Source: Acidimicrobiaceae bacterium (GTDB lineage Bacteria; Actinomycetota; Acidimicrobiia; Acidimicrobiales; Aldehydirespiratoraceae). Taken from it: a stretch of DNA of 42,489 bases. Location: assembly GCA_009842325.1 (NCBI GenBank), contig VYFQ01000026.1:1-42489 (forward strand), written 5' to 3'. Both the position numbers and the translations under genes were made by a program. Positions 14,852-22,520 of the stretch are shown one piece after another. The notes beneath the pieces are model-generated. The model saw only the letters and a program-made list of their open reading frames with translations. It was not told where the DNA came from and did not search any database. Numbering within the stretch: position 1 is the first letter of the stretch; the number at the start of each line of letters is the position of its first letter.

Positions 14852-15634
14852 GTGGAGGTTGTGATCGTCGAGTCGCAGGTCGAGATGGCTCGGATCGCGG
14901 GGGACGCAATCGCCGCAGTAGTCTCGTCGAGGAAGACTCCGACGCTGGGACTGGCCACAGGGTCGTCGCCCGTGCCCGTCTACGCGGACCTCATTGAGCG
15001 TCACCGCACCGAGGGCATCGGCTTCAACGGCACGACAATGTTCCTGCTCGACGAGTATGTCGGCCTGCCCGACGGCCATCCGCAGTCCTTCAGGACGGTC
15101 ATCCGTGCCACCTTCACCGCACACGTCGATGTGGATCCGGCGGCTGTCCACGGCCCGGACGCCAACGCCGACGACCTCAAGAAGGCGTGCCTGCGATACG
15201 AGAACTTGATCGCAGATGCAGGCGGGATCGACGTGCAACTGCTGGGAATCGGCAGCGAAGGGCACATCGGCTTCAACGAGCCCGCCTCTTCGTTGGCCTC
15301 ACGAACGCGTCTCAAGACGCTCACCGACCGCACCAGGAAGGACAACGCCCGATTCTTCGACAAGCACGAAGAGGTGCCGCGCCATGTGCTCACGCAGGGC
15401 ATCGGCACCATCCTCGAAGCCCGCCACATCATCCTTATGGCTTCCGGCCTCGCCAAGAGCGTCCCGATCGAGCGGACCGTGGAAGGCCCGGTGAGCGCCA
15501 TGGTTCCGGCCTCGGCACTGCAACTGCATCCCCACGTGACCGTGATCGTTGACGAGCACGCCGCATGCCGGCTCAAGCACGCGGACTACTACCGCTCAAC
15601 GTTCAAGCACAAGCCCGAGCGGCAAGCAATCTGA
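14852..15634 (+). CDS. nagB: Glucosamine-6-phosphate deaminase
   Basis: A 260-residue NagB that converts GlcN-6-P to fructose-6-P and ammonia in the cytoplasm. Visible features are LGLATGSSPVPVY (phosphate binding), FLLDEYVGL with the proton-shuttling Asp67, and GIGSEGHIGFNEPASSLASR, whose His137 and Glu142 match the catalytic pair. The residue equivalent to Asp141 of E. coli NagB is Glu135 here (SEGH instead of NDGH), a conservative change. The GTG at 14852 gives the usual MEVVIV start. It lies 27 bases after the NagA-ROK stop and is the last gene of the operon, completing the route into glycolysis. Confidence 0.95.
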   Translation: MEVVIVESQVEMARIAGDAIAAVVSSRKTPTLGLATGSSPVPVYADLIERHRTEGIGFNGTTMFLLDEYVGLPDGHPQSFRTVIRATFTAHVDVDPAAVHGPDANADDLKKACLRYENLIADAGGIDVQLLGIGSEGHIGFNEPASSLASRTRLKTLTDRTRKDNARFFDKHEEVPRHVLTQGIGTILEARHIILMASGLAKSVPIERTVEGPVSAMVPASALQLHPHVTVIVDEHAACRLKHADYYRSTFKHKPERQAI

Positions 15635-15715
15635 TCCTCATGCAGACACTCAGACTGAACCGCCCTGGCTTTCTCGGAAGGTTCTGAGCTTGGGAAAGCG
15701 AGGATGTGGCTATGC

Positions 15716-16654
15716 CTACACGGACGGTGCCGAGTACTCCTTCGACGCGGAGGTACTCGGTGGAGGAGGCCCAGGCGGTGCGGCTGGTCCGTCAGCCGAT
15801 CCGTCCATGGTGAGAAGCGGCCTGTACAGGTCGGGGCGTCTATCTCGAAACAACCCCCACGCCGCTCGATCACGGTCGGCGCCCTGGGGATCGACCGACG
15901 CTGTGATGATCTCATCGTCATCGGTGCCCGCCTCGGCGATGACGGTTCCGAAGTGGTCTGTGATGAACGAACGGCCCCAGTAGGTCGTACTGTGGTCGCC
16001 GCTGGCCGACTCGGTGCCCACACGGTTTGCGGCGACTACCGGAACCATGTTCGAGGCCGCATGGCCACACATTGCCGTGCGCCAGTGATCGTGGCAGTCC
16101 GAGCCGATCGCGGTCGGATAGATCAGCAACTCAGCGCCGCGTAGGCTCATGACACGGGCAGCCTCCGGAAACCACTGATCCCAGCAGATACAACAACCGA
16201 TCCGCCCGGCGGCCGTGTCGAAGACCCTGAATCCCGTGTCTCCCGGGGATGTGTAGTACTTCTCGTAGCACGTCGGAGGCCCCAAAGGCATGTGCGACTT
16301 CCGGTAGGTGCCGGCGATAGTGCCGTCGGCATCGACTACAGCTGTCGTGTTGAAGTAGGCCTGCCCGGCCTGCTCGAAGAAGTTCACCGGGATGACGACG
16401 TGAAGCTCGCGTGCCAGCTCCTGCATGTAGCCGACGGTTCGACTGGACTCGAGCGTCTCTGCCAATTCAAAGAAGTCTTCGCGCCAACCGAAGTTGTAGA
16501 AGAGCTGGTGCGCTACCAGCTCCTGGAGCACGACGATATCGGAGCCTTCTTGCGCCGCCCGGCGGGCTAGTTCGCCCGCGCGGTCGAGATTGCCCGCTGG
16601 ATCGGGACCGCACGCCATCTGAATGGCCGAGATCGTGACAGCCATGCGGCTCAC
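15716..16654 (-). CDS. Carbon-nitrogen hydrolase, N-carbamoylputrescine amidase-like
   Basis: A 312-residue nitrilase-superfamily enzyme. The catalytic triad is visible as Glu45 (VVLQELV), Lys119 (TYRKSHMP) and Cys157 (GCCICWDQWFPEAARV). The segments EKYYTSPGDTGFRVFDT and AANRVGTE are typical of the N-carbamoylputrescine amidase (AguB) branch, which makes putrescine from agmatine breakdown; other amides are possible. The C-terminus has a Pro-rich tail of about 20 residues. The start is GTG 16654 or, three codons later, ATG 16645; neither has a strong ribosome site. It is convergent with nagB, and no agmatine deiminase gene is nearby. Confidence 0.88.
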   Translation of the reverse strand: MSRMAVTISAIQMACGPDPAGNLDRAGELARRAAQEGSDIVVLQELVAHQLFYNFGWREDFFELAETLESSRTVGYMQELARELHVVIPVNFFEQAGQAYFNTTAVVDADGTIAGTYRKSHMPLGPPTCYEKYYTSPGDTGFRVFDTAAGRIGCCICWDQWFPEAARVMSLRGAELLIYPTAIGSDCHDHWRTAMCGHAASNMVPVVAANRVGTESASGDHSTTYWGRSFITDHFGTVIAEAGTDDDEIITASVDPQGADRDRAAWGLFRDRRPDLYRPLLTMDGSADGPAAPPGPPPPSTSASKEYSAPSV

Positions 16655-16844
16655 GAACCCCGTTTAGCGTTGCCGCATTGATGCTGCACGCGAGTCATCG
16701 ACAGATCTCGTCGGCCTCCGCTGGTCAGACGATCAGTGCCCACCGGATGGCCACCGTAGTCGGAGAGCTCAGGGGAGCGCTCACCCCAAGAAGTCTCATG
16801 TGAGACCGCTCGCGGGCGTTCGGAGAGCTACCGTCCCGGCCGTG

Positions 16845-17408
16845 ATGAAGGCGACCTATGTGGCACTGCTGCGAGGAATCAACGTGGGCGGCAAGAACAT
16901 CGTGCGCATGGCCGACCTGCGGGCCGCGTTCGAGGACGCCGGGTACGCAGCGGTCAGCACCTACATCCAGTCCGGCAACGTGCTGTTCGAGTCCGACGGG
17001 CCGCCGGCAGCGCTGGAACGCGACATCGAGACGATGCTCGAGAGCGCCTTCGGCCTGTCTCTCGTCGTGGTGGTGCGCTCGCACCGGCAGCTCTGCAACG
17101 TGGTCGACCGGGCACCGGACGGGTTCGGCGCTGCGCCCGATGTCCATCACTCCGATGTGATCTTCCTGAAGGCGCCGCTGACGAGCCGTCAAGCTCTGCG
17201 AGCCGTCGATTTGCGCGACGGCGTCGACCAGGCATGGCCCGGCACCGGGGTGCTCTACTTCTCGCGCCTTAGCGAGCGGTTGTCGCAGAGCCGGATGAGC
17301 CGGATCGCCAGCACCCCGCAATACCAGAACATGACCATCCGCAACTGGAGAACGACGACCAGGCTGCTGAGCCTCCTCGACGAGCGGAGCACCGCTCAGG
17401 GCGCTTAG
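16845..17408 (+). CDS. DUF1697 domain-containing protein
   Basis: A 187-residue protein filling a DUF1697 domain. It starts MKATYVALLRGINVGGKNIV, the strongly conserved family start, followed by STYIQSGNVLFES and a C-terminal RNWRTTTRLLSLL helix. The function of the family is unknown; it is common in actinobacteria and firmicutes as a single gene. The ATG at 16845 matches the family start, and the longer open frame upstream is not used. It is divergent from the nitrilase gene and convergent with the membrane protein that follows, with an inverted repeat between them. Confidence 0.92.
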   Translation: MKATYVALLRGINVGGKNIVRMADLRAAFEDAGYAAVSTYIQSGNVLFESDGPPAALERDIETMLESAFGLSLVVVVRSHRQLCNVVDRAPDGFGAAPDVHHSDVIFLKAPLTSRQALRAVDLRDGVDQAWPGTGVLYFSRLSERLSQSRMSRIASTPQYQNMTIRNWRTTTRLLSLLDERSTAQGA

Positions 17409-17416
17409 GGCAAGGA

Positions 17417-17465
17417 CCCGCGCTGACCGTCGCGGCGCAGCCGCTGAATCGTTGGTCAGCGCGGG
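17417..17465. terminator. Inverted repeat between convergent genes, likely bidirectional terminator
   Basis: CCCGCGCTGACC (17417-17428) and GGTCAGCGCGGG (17454-17465) are perfect 12-bp inverted arms with a 25-base loop, which itself holds GCGGC-GCA-GCCGC (17432-17444). The right arm enters the last codons of the minus-strand membrane gene. There is no clear T run, so termination is plausible rather than certain. Confidence 0.55.
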
Positions 17466-17965
17466 CGTCGTGTGCGGGCCCACAGCCAGCGCATCCCGCC
17501 GACGCATGTCGCTGCCAGTGTCGCCACCAGCAGCACCCACTTGACCGAGGTGAACACCGCGGCCGGCCAGGCCAGCGGGGACGGCGCGCCGTCGTGGCTC
17601 AGCGCCAGCGCTGCAATGGTGATGTTCTCCAGCGCATCGGCCAGCGCGACCGCCAGCGGCAGCAGATACAGCCGCGCCCCGCCTCGAAACAGCCGGAACA
17701 GCAGGACCGCGAGCAGCAGGCCGTAGGAGGCCGGAAAGACCATGTCGATGGTGAGCGCGGTCGCCGCGTAGACGGCCCTCGCACTCGCGTCGAGCTGGTC
17801 GAGAGCGTCGAACAGGTCCGCCGCGTCTTCGGGCGTGTACCAGCCCCGACTGTCGAGCAGGTCCAATCCCGCCAGCCGCGACTGCCGCCAGGCGAGGCCC
17901 GCCACGCAGCCGACGACACCCACCAATGCCGCGACCACGGTTCGCCGGGTCGCCCATAGCTCCAC
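17456..17965 (-). CDS. Integral membrane protein of unknown function (about four helices)
   Basis: A 169-residue membrane protein. Hydrophobic segments lie near residues 9-25 (VVAALVGVVGCVAGLAW), 70-90 (IDMVFPASYGLLLAVLLFRL), 98-120 (LYLLPLAVALADALENITIA) and 135-155 (VFTSVKWVLLVATLAATCVG). The stretch GWYTPEDAADLFDALDQL sits between the first two. Similar small proteins occur in many bacteria without known function. The start at 17965 gives a short basic N-terminus. It is convergent with the DUF1697 gene. Confidence 0.8.
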   Translation of the reverse strand: MELWATRRTVVAALVGVVGCVAGLAWRQSRLAGLDLLDSRGWYTPEDAADLFDALDQLDASARAVYAATALTIDMVFPASYGLLLAVLLFRLFRGGARLYLLPLAVALADALENITIAALALSHDGAPSPLAWPAAVFTSVKWVLLVATLAATCVGGMRWLWARTRRPR

Positions 17966-18318
17966 TGCGCCACCGATCAGTTACATTGAGCCGTAACGGG
18001 GGGCGCGGAATCCACCGCCTGCGCAGGGAGACCTGAGCACTCGGCCACCGAGCCGACTACAGGCGGACCGGCCCCCCGGCCGCGATCCACCCCACAGACT
18101 TCAGCGACCGCCGCCGCCCTGTAGAAGCGGGGCAAGCGAAAATACTCTGGATCAACCAGCGTATGGAACAGATCAAAGACGAGAGCACTCCCTGCGGCCA
18201 TCAACTCAGTCTGCCCAAGACCGGCGCGACCCGCGCGAGGACGTTGGAGTGAGCGGGTCTGCGGATGCGAGTCCCCGCTGGCAGCATGCGGTCGGGGCAT
18301 CTGAGGGGAGCGAGTCCT
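17966..18318. other. Interval holding a HAD gene fragment and the start region of the DddP-like gene
   Basis: A 353-base interval. Most of it carries a minus-strand remnant of a HAD hydrolase gene (listed separately). The remainder near 18205-18318 should contain the promoter of the M24 gene, for which no clear boxes were found, and its AGGGGAG ribosome site at 18304-18310. Confidence 0.6.
18079..18201 (-). pseudogene. Fragment of a HAD hydrolase gene, paralogue of the gene at 563-1273
   Basis: Read from the ATG at 18201, the first 41 codons give MAAGSALVFDLFHTLVDPEY and then FRLPRFYRAAAVAEVCGVDR, closely matching the N-terminus of the complete HAD gene (FVFDLFHTLVDPEQFRSPDF onwards). The match extends about 25 bases upstream into the leader, then stops; beyond codon 41 the frame stays open to 17977 but the sequence no longer resembles HAD. 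The cap domain and motifs II-IV are missing, so it cannot be functional. It is best explained as a broken duplicate. Confidence 0.8.
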
Positions 18319-19563
18319 GTGCTTGACATCGATTCCGGGGCTGCATCCAACCCGGCCGCCGCGGAGTGGGAGGCGGCCGGACTGCGGGCCCCGGACATGG
18401 ACGCCGTCCGCTCGTGGCGGCTCCAGCAACTTCGCCAGCAGCTTGAGGCCGAGGACCTGGCCGGCATCGTTCTGTTCGACCCGCTCAACATCCGGTACGC
18501 CACCGACGCGACCAACATGCAGGTGTGGACCACCCACAACCCGGTGCGGTATGCGTTCGTGGCTACCGATGGTCCGGTCGTCCTGTTCGACTTGGCCCGC
18601 TGCGAGCACCTTGTCGAGCACCTGCCGCTGATCGACGAGGTCAGACCGGCGACGGGCTGGTTCTTCTTCGAGAACGGCCCCCGGGAGGCCGAAGCGGCCG
18701 ATCGTTGGGCCGACGAGATCGCCGACCTAGTGCGGAGCCATGGCCGGGGCAGCCTGCGGGTCGGGCTCGACAAGTGCGAGTCCCTCGGGCTGGCCGCGCT
18801 GCAGCGCCGCGGCCTCGACACCGTCGCCACTATGCGGACGGCCGAGTTGGCCCGTTACCGCAAGCACCCCGAGGAGATCGCAGCCATGCGCCGGGCCGTG
18901 CACGCTGGCCAGCAGGCCGTACGGGAGATGTGGCAGGCACTCGAGCCCGGGATCACCGAGGCCCAGCTGTGGTCGCACCTGCACGCCGGCAACATCGCCC
19001 GCGGCGGGGAGTGGGTCGAGACCCGGCTGCTGTCGAGCGGCCCGCGCACCAATCCGTGGTTCGCGGAGTGCTCCCACCGAGTAATCGAAGCCGGCGACCT
19101 CGTCTGCTTCGACACCGACCTGATCGGCCCCTACGGCTACGCCGTCGACATGTCCCGCAGCTGGGTCACACCGGGCCGCGAACCGACCGCGCAGCAGCAA
19201 TCACTCCACTCGCTCGCCTGCGAGGTGCTCGCCCACAACTGCGCCCTCCTCAAGCCCGGGTTGACCTTCCGGGAGTTCGCCGAACGCAGCTACCAGCTAC
19301 CGGACCGCTACCTGCCCAACCGGTACGCCGACATAGCCCACGGACTGGGCCTTTCCACCGAGTACCCCATGATCCACTACATCCAGGATTGGGACGCCTA
19401 CGGCTACGACGGCGTCATAGAGGACAGCGTGGTGATGTGCCTGGAGGTGTACGTCGGCGAGCCCGGCGGGCCCGAGGGAGTAAAGCTCGAGAACCAGATC
19501 TACGTCGCCAGCAACGGCGCTGAAGTGCTCGACACCTTCCCCATGTCACTGACCCCACACTGA
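18319..19563 (+). CDS. M24-fold metalloenzyme closely related to DMSP lyase DddP
   Basis: A 414-residue M24 (creatinase/aminopeptidase P fold) protein. Several stretches match the DddP branch rather than peptidases: LFDPLNIRYATDATNMQVW, GGEWVETRLLSSGPRTNPWF and CFDTDLIGPYGYAVDMSRSW. The metal ligands are all present: Asp265, Asp267, Asp277, His341, Glu376 and Glu391. DddP cleaves dimethylsulfoniopropionate to dimethyl sulfide and acrylate. The residue proposed as the base in Ruegeria DddP (Asp six residues after the metal His, as I recall) is Thr347 here, so activity on DMSP is uncertain. The GTG at 18319 is chosen because AGGGGAG lies eight bases upstream. Single gene. Confidence 0.8.
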   Translation: MLDIDSGAASNPAAAEWEAAGLRAPDMDAVRSWRLQQLRQQLEAEDLAGIVLFDPLNIRYATDATNMQVWTTHNPVRYAFVATDGPVVLFDLARCEHLVEHLPLIDEVRPATGWFFFENGPREAEAADRWADEIADLVRSHGRGSLRVGLDKCESLGLAALQRRGLDTVATMRTAELARYRKHPEEIAAMRRAVHAGQQAVREMWQALEPGITEAQLWSHLHAGNIARGGEWVETRLLSSGPRTNPWFAECSHRVIEAGDLVCFDTDLIGPYGYAVDMSRSWVTPGREPTAQQQSLHSLACEVLAHNCALLKPGLTFREFAERSYQLPDRYLPNRYADIAHGLGLSTEYPMIHYIQDWDAYGYDGVIEDSVVMCLEVYVGEPGGPEGVKLENQIYVASNGAEVLDTFPMSLTPH

Positions 19564-19606
19564 CAGGCCCACCGTCGGCTCTGCGGGCGTTCTGGGATAG
19601 AACGCC

Positions 19607-20293
19607 GTGGTGCAGTCCCATTTCACCCATGAGTTGTTCGAGTTCCTCCTCGAGTTGCGGGCCAACAACAACCGCGAGTGGTTCGCTGAGAACAAGGGCC
19701 GCTACGAGCGGCATCTGAAGGAGCCGCTGCTGGCGTTCATCGAGGACTTCGAGCCCTACCTGCACTCGATCAGCGAGCACTTCGTGGCCGATACCCGGGC
19801 CAACGGCGGCTCCATGTTTCGGATCTACCGGGACGTGCGCTTCTCCAAGGACAAGACGCCCTACAAGACCCAGGCCGCTGTCCAGTTCCGCCACGAGGCG
19901 GGCAAGTCGGTCCACGCGCCGGGCTTCTACCTGCACCTGGCTCCCGGCGAGGTCTTCGCGGGCGTAGGCCTGTGGCGGCCCGACACTGCCGCGCTGGGAC
20001 GGATCCGCGAGCGCATCGTCGCCGATCAGGCCGGCTGGGAGGCAGCGATCGCCGATCCCGGGTTCGTCGAGGAGTTCGACCTGGAGGGGGACTCGCTGAA
20101 GCGCCCTCCCAAGGGATTCGATCCCGAGCACCCGCGCGTCGAGGACCTCAAGCGCAAGGACCACGTGGCCACGTGCATCTTCGACGAGGAGGAGGTCACC
20201 CAGCCAGGGTTCATCGACGACTTCGCGGACGCCTGCCGCATGGCCTCGCCCTACATGGAGTTCCTGACCCAGGCAGTCGGCCTGTCCTACTGA
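19607..20293 (+). CDS. DUF2461 domain-containing protein
   Basis: A 228-residue protein matching DUF2461 over its full length: FEFLLELRANNNREWFAENK at the start, then MFRIYRDVRFSKDKTPYKTQ, GFYLHLAPGEVFAGVGLWRP in the middle and KRPPKGFDPEHPRVEDLKRK later. The family is widespread, and no biochemical role is known to me. Start is GTG 19607 or the adjacent GTG 19610. It lies 43 bases after the DddP-like gene on the same strand and may be co-transcribed with it. Confidence 0.92.
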   Translation: MVQSHFTHELFEFLLELRANNNREWFAENKGRYERHLKEPLLAFIEDFEPYLHSISEHFVADTRANGGSMFRIYRDVRFSKDKTPYKTQAAVQFRHEAGKSVHAPGFYLHLAPGEVFAGVGLWRPDTAALGRIRERIVADQAGWEAAIADPGFVEEFDLEGDSLKRPPKGFDPEHPRVEDLKRKDHVATCIFDEEEVTQPGFIDDFADACRMASPYMEFLTQAVGLSY

Positions 20294-20326
20294 GGGCGCG
20301 CCTGACCGGCCCGCGCTTAGCACTCC

Positions 20327-20384
20327 GTCGGACATTCCCGGACATGCCTTCAGCTGCCTGAGTAGATGTCCGTTCTTGTCCGAC
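20327..20384. promoter_or_regulatory. Four phased CGGACA boxes forming nested inverted repeats upstream of the Ada/AlkA fusion
   Basis: CGGACAT occurs at 20329 and 20339 on the plus strand, and CGGACAT/CGGACAA occur on the minus strand at 20366-20372 and 20376-20382. Each pair is spaced 10 bp (one helical turn). Outer arms 20327-20334/20377-20384 and inner arms 20339-20345/20366-20372 are perfectly complementary, separated by 4-base internal loops, with a 20-base centre. This is either an operator for the AraC-type repair protein next door or a stem-loop terminator for the DUF2461 gene. Confidence 0.55.
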
Positions 20385-20415
20385 ATGGGCGGCGCGGAGA
20401 CGGCACACTGGGTGA

Positions 20416-21924
20416 GTGCGATCCGGGGCGATGCAAGTTGAGGCGGTCTCCACCACCGGCATCTACTGCCGGGCCGAGTGCTCGGCCAGGCCGCTAGCCC
20501 GCAACACCGCTCGGTACCCCAGCTCGGTCGCCGCCGAGGCCGCCGGCTACCGGCCCTGCCTGCGGTGCCGGCCCGAGCGCAGGGCCGGATCGCTAGCGGG
20601 CCTCGATGCTCCCGAACCTGTGGCCGCCGCGCTGCTGCGAATCACCGACGGCTACCTTGATGATCACGACGAGCAGGAACTCGCCTCCCACGTGGGCTAC
20701 AGCGCCCGCCACCTGCGACGGCTGTTCGAACTGCACATCGGCGCCACGCCGAGCGCCATCGCCCGATCCAGGCGCGCCCACTTCGCCCGCCGGCTGATCG
20801 ACGAGACCGACCTGCCGTTCGACGCCATCGCGAGAGCGGCCGGCCTCGGCGGGTCGCGGCAGCTGCACCGGGCCATGGCCTCCCTCTTCGGGTTTACGCC
20901 CAGCCAACTGCGCTCGAAGCGCAGGCGGGGCGAACGGCCCAGCATCGACGGCGGCCTGGCGCTGTCTGTTCCCTACATGGCGCCGTTCGACTTCGGCGCG
21001 TTCCTGGCCCACCACGCCCCGCGTGCCATTCCCGGCGTGGAATCCGCCGACGGCACCTATGTGCGCTCCATCAGCGTGTGCGGCCACGGCGGCATCGCCG
21101 AAGTGGCCGACGCGGCCGACGGCGAGCATCTGCGGCTGCGGCTGCACCTGCCGACCTACGACTCGATCATCGACGACGTGCACCGCGCCCGCGCCCTGCT
21201 GGGCACCGACGCCGATCCCGACCGTCCGGCCGTGCTGGACGACGATCCGGTCATCGGTCCGCTGATGCGCGCCGCACCCGGCCTGCGTGTGCCGAGATCG
21301 TGGGACCGGTTCGAGACCGTCATCAGGATCGTGGCCGGTCAGCAGGTCTCGGTAGCGGCGGCATCGACTATGTGCGGCCGCATCGCCCGGCGTCTCGGCG
21401 TTCCCCTCAGCGTCGCCGACGCGACCGTCGACGAAACGGCACGCGACCAAGCGTCGCCGGTCCCGCACCTGCCACCCCCGGGGTCCCTCCCCACCCACCT
21501 GTTCCCCAGCGCCGCCGCGCTCGCCGACGCAGGAGCCCGCGGCCTCGCCGGGCTGGGGTTCACGCAGCGCAGGATCGACACCATCATCGGCGTCGCGCGG
21601 GCAGTGTCCGACGGTGATCTCGACCTGGAGGCCACTCACAGCCTCGACGACACCGTGGCGCAGCTGTGCCAATTCGAAGGAATCGGTCCGTGGAGCGCCC
21701 ATCTCATCGCCATGAGGGTCTTCGGCCACGACGACGCCTTCCCGGCCTCCGACCTGGGGCTGCGGCGCGCCGTCGAGCACCTCACCGGGCAGCCGTGCAA
21801 CCCCCGTGAACTCCAGGCACGCGCCGAGTCCTGGCGCCCGTACCGGTCATGGGCCGCGCAACATCTCTGGAACGCGGCCGCAGGCTCGCATCGCCAACTC
21901 CCGTCCAACCACCCGCCCGACTGA
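20416..21924 (+). CDS. alkA: Ada-type zinc domain - AraC HTH - AlkA 3-methyladenine DNA glycosylase fusion, N-terminus shortened
   Basis: About 502 residues. Residues 13-52 are an Ada methylphosphotriester domain core with Cys18, Cys22, Cys48 and Cys51 (GIYCRAEC, YRPCLRC). Residues about 70-165 are an AraC helix-turn-helix pair. Residues about 180-490 are AlkA, with the helix-hairpin-helix GIGPWSAHLIAMRVFG and catalytic Asp in FPASDLGL. It would sense and repair alkylated DNA. Relatives have about 25 extra residues before TTGIYCR; here TGA lies directly before GTG 20416. Another frame reads SAIRGDAS just upstream, like the family's AVRSRDARFDG, suggesting a frameshift or small deletion. ATG 20431 is an alternative start. 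The ogt gene follows. Confidence 0.9.
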   Translation: MRSGAMQVEAVSTTGIYCRAECSARPLARNTARYPSSVAAEAAGYRPCLRCRPERRAGSLAGLDAPEPVAAALLRITDGYLDDHDEQELASHVGYSARHLRRLFELHIGATPSAIARSRRAHFARRLIDETDLPFDAIARAAGLGGSRQLHRAMASLFGFTPSQLRSKRRRGERPSIDGGLALSVPYMAPFDFGAFLAHHAPRAIPGVESADGTYVRSISVCGHGGIAEVADAADGEHLRLRLHLPTYDSIIDDVHRARALLGTDADPDRPAVLDDDPVIGPLMRAAPGLRVPRSWDRFETVIRIVAGQQVSVAAASTMCGRIARRLGVPLSVADATVDETARDQASPVPHLPPPGSLPTHLFPSAAALADAGARGLAGLGFTQRRIDTIIGVARAVSDGDLDLEATHSLDDTVAQLCQFEGIGPWSAHLIAMRVFGHDDAFPASDLGLRRAVEHLTGQPCNPRELQARAESWRPYRSWAAQHLWNAAAGSHRQLPSNHPPD

Positions 21925-21972
21925 CGGCGGGCTCCATCAACCCACATCCCGACCCGCAAGGAGAGGAGAGCC

Positions 21973-22476
21973 ATGAGCCGCGACATCCATGACACGCATT
22001 GGCACACCATCATCGACAGCCCCATCGGGCCGCTCGGCCTCGTGGCCACCGACAAGGGACTGCGCGCCGTGAGTTGGAGGGGAGAGGAGACCTCGGTCGA
22101 ACTGCCGCCCGACATGCTCGACGGCTCGGACCACCCGGTCCTCACCAGGGCCGCCGCGCAGCTCGACGAGTACTTCCGCGGCGACCGCACCAGCTTCGAT
22201 CTCCCCCTCGACCTGCGCGGCACCGAATTCCAGGTAGCCGCCTGGCGGGCACTCGGCGACATTCCCTACGGCAGCACCCGCAGCTACGGCGAGCAGGCCG
22301 CGCTGATCGGTCGACCCAAGGCGGTTCGCGCCATAGGGCAGGCCAACGGCCGCAATCCCGTGCCGATCGTGTTGCCGTGCCACCGGGTGATCGGAGCCAA
22401 CGGCACCCTCGTCGGGTTCGGAGGCGGGTTGGACACCAAGACGCTCCTGCTCGAACACGAGGGAGCCCTGGACTGA
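21973..22476 (+). CDS. ogt: Methylated-DNA-[protein]-cysteine S-methyltransferase
   Basis: A 167-residue Ogt/MGMT. The suicide acceptor Cys136 lies in VLPCHRVIG, and the C-terminal LVGFGGGLDTKTLLLEHEGA and the helix-turn-helix FQVAAWRALGDIPYGSTRSY are typical. It transfers the methyl group from O6-methylguanine or O4-methylthymine to itself. The ATG at 21973 has a strong AAGGAGAGGAGAG ribosome region. It follows the Ada/AlkA fusion by 48 bases, and together they form an alkylation-repair unit. Confidence 0.96.
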   Translation: MSRDIHDTHWHTIIDSPIGPLGLVATDKGLRAVSWRGEETSVELPPDMLDGSDHPVLTRAAAQLDEYFRGDRTSFDLPLDLRGTEFQVAAWRALGDIPYGSTRSYGEQAALIGRPKAVRAIGQANGRNPVPIVLPCHRVIGANGTLVGFGGGLDTKTLLLEHEGALD

Positions 22477-22520
22477 CAGCCGTCGATAGTCACCCAGGTT
22501 GAGGGGGGCTCAGTATTGTC

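Noticed and set aside
15635..15715. A terminator between nagB and the nitrilase gene
   Set aside because: Only a 6-bp GCTTTC/GAAAGC pair with a 20-base loop was found, too weak to list as a feature.
20593..21780. A 395-codon minus-strand frame
   Set aside because: Antisense to the Ada/AlkA fusion, with no family match; the sense frame has intact catalytic motifs.
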